Source: Channallabes apus (taxonomy: Eukaryota > Chordata > Actinopteri > Siluriformes > Clariidae). Taken from it: a stretch of 64,000 bases of DNA. Where the stretch lies: positions 4,013,333 through 4,077,332 of the forward strand of contig CM060126.1 in the NCBI GenBank assembly GCA_030522415.1, given 5' to 3'. The notes under the pieces were generated by a model. That model made no database searches. It worked only from the letters and a program-made list of their open reading frames with translations, and was not told the DNA's origin. This document shows, in pieces, positions 34,140 through 44,561 of this stretch. Numbering within the stretch: position 1 is the first letter of the stretch; each line of letters opens with the position of its first letter. A program made the position numbers and the translations under genes.

Positions 34140-34332
34140 CAGGTTAATTTGTTTTATTTTTACTTTATATTTTGTGTTAATTCTTTTTATGTATTTATTT
34201 TTTTGGGCTGTAGGACGAATAATTTGAGTTTCCATTATTTCCTATGGGAAAATTTAATTTGGTTTACAAGTGTTTTGAAAAATGAGCCCACTTCCAGAAC
34301 GAATTATGCTCGTAATCCGAGGTTCCACTGTA

Positions 34333-35390
34333 TATGACAGATGCTTACATAATCAATATTACAATCTGATGAGAAAATAATTAACAATTTTCTACACAAA
34401 CTTTTTCAAACAAATGTTAAACAAAAATGTAATATGAAGAAAAAGAAAAGTAACTGAAAAATAAATGAAATGTAACATGAAAAAAAAAACACCAACGAGA
34501 ATGCAAATCTTTAACCCTCTGAGGTCGGTGTGTAATCTGGCTGATAGTGCTGCTTCTGTCGTGGTCTGCTGTTTGTCTACAGTTCATTTACTTTACAAAA
34601 ATTATCACAAAATATTTTACAGTTTTATTTTAAGCACAACCTCAGCTACAGTATTATACAAACAGGATATTTGTCTAGTTCATATTACATTTAACAAATG
34701 GCTCTAAAAACACACTGATTATAAACAGTAATCATGATTGAGTACAAAAATCATGCGAAAATAAACATTATCTATCGGGACAAACTGATCTGTTTAGTAA
34801 AACTGCTTCATTAAGGTCCTGAGTTTGTGTTAATGTTTAAATGGTTTAGTAACTGCACTCAGATTGAGGAATAAATCTATAAAAATCACATCGAGTTCCT
34901 TATTGTTCACTACATGGAGATACAGACACTCCCCCTTATTGAATATTAATGAGAAGGGAGGTGTTTATCTGTTTATCTGATTAATATTCATACCTGAGGT
35001 CAGGTGACAGCTCTGCCCAACCCCATGCAAATTTCACAAACAAGCAAAAACATTTTTTAAAGTATTTATAAACTATCAAAATTATGTAAAATAAAAAATC
35101 AGTAATACTTACTGAAGAACAGAAATAATAAGGAGATGAACATCACAGTCCAGCAGATTCCACTGTTTCATTTGACAAAAACCTGGAAAACCAGGAAAAA
35201 GTTTTATCATGATTAATCTGTTAAACTGTCGAGCAGATTCGTGTTTTAAAATAAGAAATCCCAAAATCGGGAAACAAGTCAATCCGTGTAGCATTGCGTT
35301 TGGAAAGAAACAAAATAAATTTACGCGGAAACAAAACAGAAAACGCGAAAACGTCAGGTTTCGCTTCTTTATCGCCCCGCCCATAAAGCG
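34333..35390. other. Upstream of the Pim-like gene, nothing firmly coding
   Basis: A GTAAGTATT-like donor on the minus strand at about 35113 could end a short non-coding first exon of a minus-strand transcript, but no coding start was found. The rest is AT-rich, single-copy-looking DNA. Confidence 0.3.
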
Positions 35391-35394
35391 ACGC

Positions 35395-35470
35395 TAAGGT
35401 AGGGTCACGTGATAGATGAGGTAAGGTAGGGTCACGTGATACAACACAGGCCATTTTAAACGGGAGTTAA
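35395..35470. promoter_or_regulatory. Candidate promoter with paired GTCACGTGA sites
   Basis: GTAGGGTCACGTGAT occurs twice within 35 bp (35399-35413 and 35427-35441). CACGTGA preceded by T is the core bound by USF/TFE3-type bHLH factors. It lies upstream of the minus-strand kinase gene and next to a minisatellite with related palindromes. Function is inferred only from motif pairing. Confidence 0.35.
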
Positions 35471-35639
35471 GTTTGTGGAATTTATCTTGTACATGGTTAA
35501 ATAATGGAAGGTGTTCGCGAAGTCTGATTTAAAAACTGGCTTAAACAGGTATTCTGTATTTATTGCAGAGTTGTTTATTATTCTGTATTTCCTGCAGATA
35601 TTTCTTGCAGAGCTGAATGTCTTGTCGTGATATATTCGC

Positions 35640-36340
35640 CTTTTATGGAGCGAACAGGTTGCGCCCTCTGCAGGACAGGTGACGGCACATTTTAGAGAAG
35701 ATTTTGAGCCAATGGGTCACATGACCTGTACCGTAGTGAAATTAAATATAGATTATTTATAATTATTTATAAATATGTAAAGTAAGACCACTTGATAAAA
35801 AAGTATTTTTTTTATATCTTTTATTAAATATTTTGAGGTCACGTGACCTGGAATGTATTGAAAAAATTCATTTTAAAGTCTATTAAAATTATTTATAAAT
35901 ATGCAAAGACAACACTCAACATAAAAGATTATGCCCTCCACTGGACAGTTGGCTACACATAAAAAAAAAAAGTTTGAGTCAATAGGTCACATGACCTGAA
36001 AGATATTGAAATAAAAATATAATAGATAATAAAAAAGTTTGTGTCCTCTTCAGAAAAGGTGACTACACATTTTAAAAAACATTTAAAATTTTTGAGCCAA
36101 TAGGTCACATGACCTGGAAGATATTGAAATAAAATTATTTAAATTTAAATTAAAACTATAAATATGCAGTTATAACTCTTAATAAGAAGGTTGTGAGCCA
36201 ATAGGTCACATGACCTGTAAGGTATTAAAATAAAATAATTAAAATCTGTATTAAAAATATTTATTAATATTCACATTCATAATACCTAATAAATGAGGTT
36301 GTGCCCTTTCCAGGACAGGTTACTAAACATTTCAGATACT
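35640..36340. repeat. Degenerate minisatellite, 5 units of about 100-150 bp with palindrome AGGTCACATGACCT
   Basis: Each unit has a GCCCTCT.CAGGACAGGTGAC-like head, an AAATTTGAGCCAATAGG stretch, the palindrome and GATATTGAAATAAAAT. Palindromes are at about 35715, 35837, 35984, 36102 and 36203; the second is GAGGTCACGTGACCT and the first begins GGGTCA. The core is better kept than the AT-rich rest. Confidence 0.75.
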
Positions 36341-37310
36341 GAAATAAAATATAGAATTTTTAGTTTTTAATTATTAATAAAATTTAATGTAAAATGTAAA
36401 ATCCTTCTTGAGGTGTCCCAGAGCGCACTGCACTCAGTGAGCGGAATGCCTGATCCTTGAAAACTCAATAGATAGCTTCTTGTCACCTTGCAGGGGAGAC
36501 ACATCTCTTTGTCTCAAAAGTCCCAGTTTGACTTGAACACCTCTTGAATTTGAACTTTTTTACTTTTTTTTTCAAGGCTAGTCCAAAATAATGCAAATGT
36601 GTATGTTTTTATTTTATTTACTTTTTAATAAAAGTAGATGTTTTTGAGTACCTTTCTAATACATAAACAATGCCACATCATTTACTCTGTACATGTGATC
36701 AGACAGTACAGTAGATTTACTCTTTACCAGGTTTTCAACTCTGGCCCTGGAGGACCCCCTTTTCAGCGCATTATAGTGTTTTCTCAGCTCACACACACAC
36801 ACTGAATTGAAAAGGGTGTTGTAGAGCATAAAAGCCCCAATTCCCCAATTTCCATTTCTAAGTTTAATAAAATAAATAAAATGAGATGACTGCAGTTTGT
36901 TCCATTTTCAGTGGAAATGAAAAATGGCCGGATATGAGTTTCCCTTTTGTAAAAAAGGAGACAGGAAAATTACCAATTTTCTATTTTTTTTGTTTCCCTA
37001 CAATGATTTTTTTCTAATTTCAAAATCTGTTGACCATCATATTTACCCTATTTCAGCGCGATGGTGTATCAGCATAGGAGGGGAAGTGCAAGAAGCGACG
37101 CTTACATCATGCAGTCCAGCAAAATATTAGTGTGCAGCTTATTTTAGCCTGACAGTGTATGCCCAAAATCACATCCTTTTTTTTAATGAAATTTACAGAC
37201 TTTTACGGATGAGACACATGAAGGTGTCCTCCATGTGAAACAGACACATGTGCCACTGTGGTTCTGGCCTTTGATTCAGATCATCGCACAAAGATAATCC
37301 ATGTAACTGG
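36341..37310. other. Unclassified intergenic DNA
   Basis: Possible short exons could not be supported by splice sites and family matches. A GCCCTGGAGGACCCCC patch near 36742 resembles a small element end. Nothing coding is claimed. Confidence 0.35.
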
Positions 37311-37505
37311 TGTCACGGAGGCTTGGTGGTTAACACTGTCGTCTTGCACCTCCAGGTCCTGGGTTCGATTCCCACATCGGCTCTCTGTGCATGGAGGTTG
37401 CATGTTCTCCCTGTGCTTCATGGGTTTCCTCTGGGTCCTCTGGTTTCCTCCCACACTTCAAAGACATGCAGATTAGGTTAATTGGAGTTCCCAAATCGCC
37501 TGTAC
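37311..37505 (+). mobile_element. tRNA-derived SINE
   Basis: Head GGCTTGGTGGTTAACACTGT and B box GGTTCGATTCC lead into TGCATGGAGGTTGCATGTTC and CAAAGACATGCAGATTAGG. The 3' part is truncated. Confidence 0.75.
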
Positions 37506-37624
37506 ATGGTCCTCTGGAGAAGGAAACAGCGACCTACTTCAGTATCCTTGCCAAGAATCACCCCAGTAAGGCCTGGTGTGCTATAGTCCATGAGGTCATG
37601 AAGAGTTGGACATGACAGAACAGG

Positions 37625-38040
37625 TAACACAAAATGCAGTTTTTGAAAAGAATTATCTCATTTATTAATAGCAAAAAGCTGTCCAAACCTGGTTGTGCCA
37701 CCCTTGGCAGCTGCAACTACAATCAAGCGTTTGTGATAACTGACAATGAGTCTTTCACATCGCTGTTGAAGAATTTTGGTCCGCTCTTCTATGCAGAATT
37801 GTTTCAATTCAGCCACATTTGGGGGATCTCAATTGGATTCAAGTCTGAACTTTGAACCATCATTTTTTGAGCCATTCAGAGGTTGACGTGCTGGTGTGTT
37901 TCGGATCAGTGTCCTGCTGCTAAACCCAAGTCCGCTTGAGCTTGAGGTCATAAACTGATGGCCGGATATTCTCCTTCAGATATTGCGCAAATCTCATGGG
38001 TTTATCAATTATGCCAAGTTTGACTGTAGGTTTTCTGTGC
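37625..38040. mobile_element. DNA-transposon-like dispersed repeat fragment
   Basis: Sequences such as GTTGTGCCACCCTTGGCAGC, CAATGAGTCTTTCACATCGC and GTGTCCTGCTGCTAAACCC match a family I recall from many teleosts, with indels. The ends were not found and the superfamily is uncertain. Confidence 0.45.
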
Positions 38041-38777
38041 TGAGTTGATAAGTCAGTCACTAGGGGGAGCAGTTTATCTATCTGTTATACAGATCCAACA
38101 ACTACTTATAAAAACAGAGAAAAAAAAATCCAGCAAAAGGTATCACAGTCATCTAGTTAGACAGTTTATCCAGTTTTAAGGAAAGTTTTACGCTAGAAAT
38201 AAATAAAAAGCAGGAAAAACCATGGAGTTAGAAGGGTAGTGTCTGAGAGCTGAGTAATGGAGTTTGGATCTGACTTCATGTTTGGGCAACCAGGACCCCA
38301 GACCACAAGTGTTCCAGCCACGGAGGCACCGACACCCTCAGTTGATCGTGTACTAGTGAACTTTTTCTTGACATGCACTGATGCACAACTTTCACAACCA
38401 CAGCCTGTGCACGTGCAAACACACTCATACTCACTTTCCTTTACACACATAGATGTTTCTCACCTCTCACACACACACACACACACACACACAGGACACA
38501 ACCCGCTCACACAAAAGCACATTAATACTTCCTCTGCTCTGGGCGCACACCAAGAGTTACCAATAACAGTGATGTTGACGGGTAGATAATGATTATTTGC
38601 TTCTCAATTTGGATATTAAAGTGATGTAATGTAATGTTTTCTTTTATTTTTTATTCCTTATAATGTTTATGGTTAATGAGACATTATATCCTGCTTTGTT
38701 TTTGAAATATGGATAAGGCTTTTGTGCTGTGTGCTGAAAGTTTTATTGTTTTTTTCATGCAAGTGTGAATGATTCTA
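38041..38777. other. Unclassified; (CA)n at 38467-38493
   Basis: An open frame from 38257 runs 110 codons through the CA repeat. Its N-terminal 50 residues (MEFGSDFMFGQPGPQ..) are not recognised and no splice support was found. Confidence 0.35.
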
Positions 38778-39067
38778 CAAGGGATGTTCAAGTCAAAGCG
38801 GGACTTTTGATTATGCACAATAACAGAACACATGTCTAAGAGTAAAAACCTCCTTTATTTCTGTATACTGTATATAATCCCCTGCTACACTAATGCACTT
38901 AACCCAGTGTTTCACTAATGTGAAGTTTTCTCAGTAAGCCGGAGTCATGATCAGACTGCCAGCTTCAGAAACTCCTTGTCAATGGACATGTCCCTCAGGG
39001 TCATCTTCATTTACCAGAAATTACGTCAAATTAGTCAAAATATCCTGTTTTGACTTGAACGTCCTTG
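38778..39067. mobile_element. Mariner-type MITE, 290 bp
   Basis: The inverted ends CAAGGGATGTTCAAGTCAAA and TTTTGACTTGAACGTCCTTG are each next to TA (38776-38777 and 39068-39069). No transposase is present. The end sequence is of the GTTCAAGTC class common to mariner relatives. Confidence 0.8.
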
Positions 39068-39560
39068 TAAAACTGATAATTCATAGAGAATTAAAACAAA
39101 AAAGTCTGTTATGACTGATAGTTGTGCATCTGTCTTTATTTCACTTTATCTAGCCCTACTTATCGCTGATGTTCTACAGAAACCTGGGTGCGGTGGAGTT
39201 TTTGTTCTGTTACGGTCTGATGATGGCAGTTTTGATACGAGCCACACTCTATAAGACCTACTGTTTTTTTTTATCACACATCAACGTCACTCAAACGCTT
39301 ACTTTTGCCCATTTTACCCCTATAATACATCAACTTTTAGCAGTAACTGATCACTTGCTCCCTAATTCATCCCACTCCTCGACAAGTGCCTTTCTAAAAG
39401 TTAAATATTATGGCTGATTAGTGTATATCACTCAAGATCATGAAAAGAGAAATAAAAGTTTCCACACGTATTTTGAAGATAATCAAAATGCAGAATACTT
39501 TGTAGAATACTGTCCCAAAGTCTTGAACCCCCATTTATTAATATTAAATTAAATGATGTA
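39068..39560. other. Unclassified intergenic DNA
   Basis: An 82-codon frame at 39169 has no recognised motif or splice support. No repeat was identified. Confidence 0.35.
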
Positions 39561-39865
39561 GAGCAGCACAGTGGTGTAGTGGTTAGCACTGTCGCCTTGG
39601 ACCTCCAGGATCCGGGTTCGATTCCCGGCCAGGCTCGATTCCCATCTCTGTGTGCATGGAGTTTGCATGTTCTCCCTGTGTTTGGTGGGTTTCCTTCCAC
39701 AGTCCAAAGACATGCAGGTTAGGCATTCCCAAAAGGCTTGTAGCGTATGTGTGTATGCCCTGTGATGGATTGGCACCCTGTCCAGGGTCCTAAATCTCCT
39801 GGAATAGGCTTCAGGCTCCCCGTGACCCTGAATACAGGATAAAGTGGTATAGACAATAAGTGACT
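39561..39865 (+). mobile_element. tRNA-derived SINE, near full length
   Basis: GTGGTGTAGTGGTTAGCACT is an A-box-like head, and GGGTTCGATTCCCGG is a perfect B box. The body continues to GACCCTGAATACAGGATAAAG, the usual 3' end before TGA/TAA simple tails. It is the best-kept copy in the window. Confidence 0.85.
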
Positions 39866-40979
39866 AAACGATGTAGAATAAATGAAAGAACTGGGAACAA
39901 ATGTTTAACTGCGACAGGCTGCAAAATGCCTAAAGATCATCTGTCATCATCTTCGTCTGTTTCTTACTGGTTCATGCTTTAGGATGTTTTGTGTGGCTTA
40001 ACAAACAAAATCAAAAAACACTGAAACTGAAAATTGAGAGCTAAAAAGGTCCATCAGGAAGCTTGGAGAATTATTTCTCGAGGGGGGCTCAATACTTTTT
40101 CACATATCTGAATATTAGACGAATTCACATAGATTATAATTCACGACAAAGTGCAGGTTTAGTGCAGGAGAAGAAACAGAAGGATAGATCTAAGCTCCTT
40201 AAAAAGGTTCATCCTATTAGTGACATTCTCAGTGCAATTGTTATACAGGTGCAGTGTTTTATTTGCTACACCTGTTAATATCATAAGTACTGTAAGACTC
40301 ACTGATGGCTTAAAGAATTCAATTCTGATGCTCCTTCTACTGTCTGACATCCATCCATGTTGCATGAACCCATCGTACTGTATGTCAGTTGAATCGTACA
40401 GGTCGTGCTGTGATTGTGATTGTACTTTGCATATTTCCTTATCCTTCCCCAAACGATTTCCTGGCTAAACCACTTCCTGAACCAACAACCACAAAGCAAG
40501 CGTGCCAGCTGTAGTCTGCACAACCAGAAAGTGCACATTCGGTTTTATCTAACCACAACAACACGAGTAGTTCTGATGCTTGTGGAAATCTTTTTTTGCG
40601 ACACGGTCTCAGGAAGAGCTTCTTTCTTGCAACACAACTAGTTCTTATGAAAGTTAACGGTTTGTCCTGAAACGAAAATATCTCAGTTCGGAACCTGAAT
40701 CTTTAGGATCTTCTTATCACCCGTGCTCCTTTCTGTCTTTATGTGTGCACACAAATTTTTTTAATATAATTGCACGTGTGTGCAATCACTGTTTTTGAAA
40801 AAAAAAACAAAAAACATAATTTTATTCCTTATGGATGGAATATTATATTGCTAGAACTATTTAAAGGTGTGAACTGTCAGATTAATCATTTTTCTTACTG
40901 CATCAGCGTAAATAAAATATTATGTGTAAGATTTATTTTATACACTCCTTTTCTCGCTCAATTTTTATAAAAGCTGCCA
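39866..40979. other. Unclassified intergenic DNA
   Basis: Overlapping frames on both strands of 60-97 codons show no motif. There is no recognised exon, RNA gene or repeat end in this 1.1 kb. Confidence 0.35.
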
Positions 40980-41645
40980 CTGGTCCAGGTCCAGCTTCTT
41001 AAGCCTAAAAGTTGCTCCTAGTGATGAAATTTTAAGAAAATTCTTGTTTCTTGTTGATTTACTCACTTCCATCTCTCTTGACTACATACCGTCCAAAAGT
41101 GCAACTTAAATAAACCGTCCTGTAATCATGTAAATTGGTAAAAGCTGAGCCATTTTGCTCCCAGCAATTTAAAATGGATTACAAGTAATAAAATCAGTTT
41201 GGTAAATAAATGTAAGAAGCTAAATATAGTAACTACTGTGTGGAAATTGGTTGCTTCAAAAGTAGACACATTTTCAACATTTAGATGTTTAATTAACTTT
41301 AAGGTTAATTAAGATATACAATTTATTTATATACAAACATGATTATTTCACTGTCTGTTATCATATATTCTATTTTCACAAAAAGTGCATTTCAAGGCCT
41401 TTACAGAGGTCAGAGGTTATTTTTTATCAACCAATCACAGTCCTTGAATTGCTGCATCATCTCTAGGAACTGGGTCAACCACACCTCGTCACTAAGATAA
41501 AGGAAAGTTTTTTGTATTTTCCTTACTCAGAGTCGCTCTGAGAAGTTTCCTAAATCACTTTTAGTCTAGGACTCTCAGCTAGGACTTTTTAAGCTAAGAT
41601 AGGAGCTCTCTGAGAGAATTCTAAGAAGGCAAATTAGTATTTCCC
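40980..41645. mobile_element. Possible palindromic MITE
   Basis: TTAAGCCTAAAAGTTGCTCC and a TTTTAAGAAAATTCTTG region at the left echo AGAATTCTAAGAAGGC and CTTTTTAAGCTAAGATAGG at the right in inverted sense. Similar motifs occur at 28720-28860 and 30040-30070. Ends and target duplication were not defined. Confidence 0.3.
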
Positions 41646-41654
41646 AATAAAATG

Positions 41655-41805
41655 CCGGTAGTGTGTGAATTGAGTGTATGTGAGTGAGTGCATGATGGAT
41701 TAGAACCCTGTCCAGAGTGTACTTTGCTTCATGCCCTAAGGGTCCTGGTTATAGGCTCCAGGCCCGCCACAACCCTGTACACAAGATAAAGCGGTATTTC
41801 TAAAC
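41655..41805 (+). mobile_element. SINE 3' fragment
   Basis: The 3' third of the common SINE family: ATGATGGATTAGAACCCTGT, then a CCAGAGTGTACTTTGC stretch and CACAAGATAAAGCGGTAT. The head is absent. Confidence 0.6.
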
Positions 41806-44028
41806 ATTTCTAACTTTTTGTATTTTTGAATAGATTTTCGCTTAGAGTGCAGCGGATGTAGATCGTATCATCAACGTGCTTCAAGTTTAAACCTCGTGCT
41901 GTAGAAGATAAAGATGACTTTTTTTCCATCTACTTCGTCATATCATTAGCTCGTTCATGCATTTTGGAGATGCAAACACACGCCACTATCACATCTTATC
42001 AGTGTTGAAAGGACCGATCGAGTTTCCTTGAGAGATTCCAACCTTTCAGCAGGACTGGATCTCGACGTGTTTTTGGCTTTCCAGCGTCAGCAGGTGCTGA
42101 GCAGAATCTCTAAGGATCCAGTTACAGAATCTTATACTCACTCTGCATGGCAACAGCCTCCAGATATACTTCATACACACCCACACACCCTGTGCAGAGG
42201 CAACACACTCACCTGTGGCTGCTACCATTCAGCACTGAGAACTAGGAAGTGATAAGGGTGCGATAGAATCATTGGTAAAATGATCACGGGAAGAGGGGAA
42301 TGATTTGGGCTTCGATGGAATAAGCTGGAATGAGAGACATCTTTGAGAAGTGATGTAATTCAGCCTTTGTGTGGCGTTGTTTGTATTTTGTGTTCCAAGT
42401 CTGGTGGACCTGCTGGGGTTTTTAATTCAACACGATAAAATGTTATGTTAAAATTCTCAACAGAAGTGTACCGTCATCCTGATTACAAGCGAAATATACA
42501 GAATGGTTAATATTGGCCCTTCACCCTTATTAGATCACACGTATGAATTAAAGTGCTACTCGTTTTTGTGGACGTCACGTCCTTTGTGGACATTCCATTA
42601 CTCAGAAAGGAAGACACAGTTGGAAATTCTTTATACAAGTCTTTAATGCTTCATTTCATTCAAGAACAAAAAATAATAATATGCAGGTATTAACAGTGTT
42701 TAAATCAAACAATTTGGTTCTAGGCTAGGAAAAAAAAAAAACGAACACTGTGAGTCACGTGAAGGTAACGAACCAAAGAGACACGAGCGAAAAAAAAAAA
42801 GCAAAATAAAAAAAACAATTGCTACAGCGAGTTCAGTCCCTTTAGTGACATTGTGAAAGATTATACACACACAAACACGCGTGTGAGCCCACATAAATAC
42901 ATTAAAAGGAAAAACAATAAATAATTACAAACAGTTTTTGATTATGGAAAGGAAGTTCAACAGTCAGTGATGTACGTTATGGTAATTAGGCACGTGACAA
43001 TAATCGTAATATAAGACCTAATTAGCAGTTATCCGTGATTTAATCCGAGAATGCAGTCTGGTCTGCTTCACTACTTCCGGAGTGTGCCTAAAGAATGACG
43101 GGTTATAATCAAATCTAGGCCAGTTATCAGAATATTAATACAGACTATTGGCACGTGCCTAATATCGACTGATCAGGCAGGGGTAAAAGTACTTCCACTA
43201 TTCTGGATAAAAACATCGGCTATGTCCGATGTCGTGTAAAGCACACTTCTCCTCGCAAACAGCGCACACACATACGCTGCATCGTATATTCTCTCTCACG
43301 CATTCACTCACAAACACACTTGCGTTTAAGGCATACACATGCCGAAAATCATATACATCATATAGTCTATTTCAGCCACGCCCCCTTCTCTCTCTGTAAA
43401 CTCATCTCTGCTGTTCAACAGTTTTAAAGTAATTTAATAATTAAAAAAAAAAAAAACATTTATTAATCTATGAACAGTTATGAAATTGGCAAAACGCATG
43501 AAGAACAAAATGCATCAGATCATGTTCCGAAGAAAAGGCTCCACCTCTATTCCTTCGCTCTTTTAGAATATTCCAGAAAATAAAAAAAACAAAACAAAGA
43601 ATAACACAAATAAAAATATGATAACCAGCCAATATCCAATCAGCTTTCTCCTCTCTGGTTTAACTCATTAACCTCTCTGTGTCCTTACTGTACCTCCTTT
43701 TCATTCCTACTAAACGACAAAGCGCTTAAGCATGCACACGCGTGACGAATCCCGTCTCCCCCATACACTGTTTGCCTAATGATTAGACAGCGCTTCCCTC
43801 TCAGAGTGTTATAAATCACGTTAGCCTTCACCTTCTATGTTTTGCGAGCTGACAGGTTATGTGGGTGTGACCTGGCAGGTGGCGAGAAAAATGCGAGCAA
43901 GAAATGCTAATGACATCATATCATATGATTCTCTAACTCCAAACAAACAAAATGAAGTCTGGAAGAAAATATTTTTAAATGGCAACACACACGCACAAAC
44001 AAACCATGGGTGCTTTAGACCTGCGGGG
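41806..44028. other. Downstream of LAMTOR1; unique-looking DNA
   Basis: The 42028 frame (74 codons, SAGLDLDVFLAFQRQQV..) has no known family. A CTTTAATG at 42640 (ATTAAAG on minus) could be an alternative distal polyadenylation signal for LAMTOR1. The rest has A-runs and CA-rich patches; no gene was recognised. Confidence 0.35.
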
Positions 44029-44034
44029 TTTATT
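44029..44034 (-). terminator. Polyadenylation signal AATAAA, likely for LAMTOR1
   Basis: The minus strand reads AATAAACCCCG about 530 nt after the LAMTOR1 stop codon. It is the first canonical signal downstream. Actual use is inferred. Confidence 0.45.
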
Positions 44035-44561
44035 AAAAGTTAAAGATGCGCAGCTGTGGAGTGCACCGAGTTCCTGTTATGCCTTTTTTGTTTGTTTTTA
44101 CCAAAACAAAGTGATGGGGGAGGGGGGGAACCCACACACACACAGAAGGGATATTTGGATTTCAGCTTTGAATCGAGGAATCTTGAAAGAAACCGGGTGC
44201 AAGATTAGGCTCATAGGATCAGCATTTTATATACACAGTGTCACAGGGGAGAAACTGGACAAAATGACAGCGCGGCTATTCTTTTCTTTAACTTTTAGTA
44301 GTCATGCAAAAAATAAATAATAATAATTGGGGACTCAAACCAAAACCGATACTCAACCCAGACAATCAGAGGTGGAGCTCATCATCATCGCCATGCTTGG
44401 AAAGGGGAGAGAAAAAAAATTCTCAGGAGGAAACGGTGGATCTGATTGGATGATGGACAAGCGAGAGGCGGGGCTTATCATCCCTGTGTTTGATTAGAAA
44501 GCTGAAAATTAGATAGCTGGGCATGGAGAGATGGGGAAGAGAGAGGGCGAGAAAAAGAGGA

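Larger units (their letters stand above)
30451..34330. mobile_element. Tc1/mariner-type MITE containing nested insertions
   Basis: The ends CAGTGGAACCTCGGATTACG and its complement CGTAATCCGAGGTTCCACTG sit at TA dinucleotides (30449-30450 and 34331-34332). Inner arms are also inverted: 30560-30760 pairs with about 31970-32170 (shared TAGCAAGGAACATCGCTAG, TGAGCGCATACTAA and CTCACCTTTGAAAAC on the left, complements on the right). Two other transposons inside account for about 2.8 kb of its 3.9 kb. No transposase is seen. Confidence 0.75.

Noticed and set aside
38257..38589. 110-codon frame starting MEFGSDFMFGQPG
   Set aside because: Runs through a CA microsatellite, has no homologue I recognise and no splice support.
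42028..42252. 74-codon frame with LDLDVFLAFQRQQV
   Set aside because: No family match, no flanking exon partner; left as unclassified DNA.
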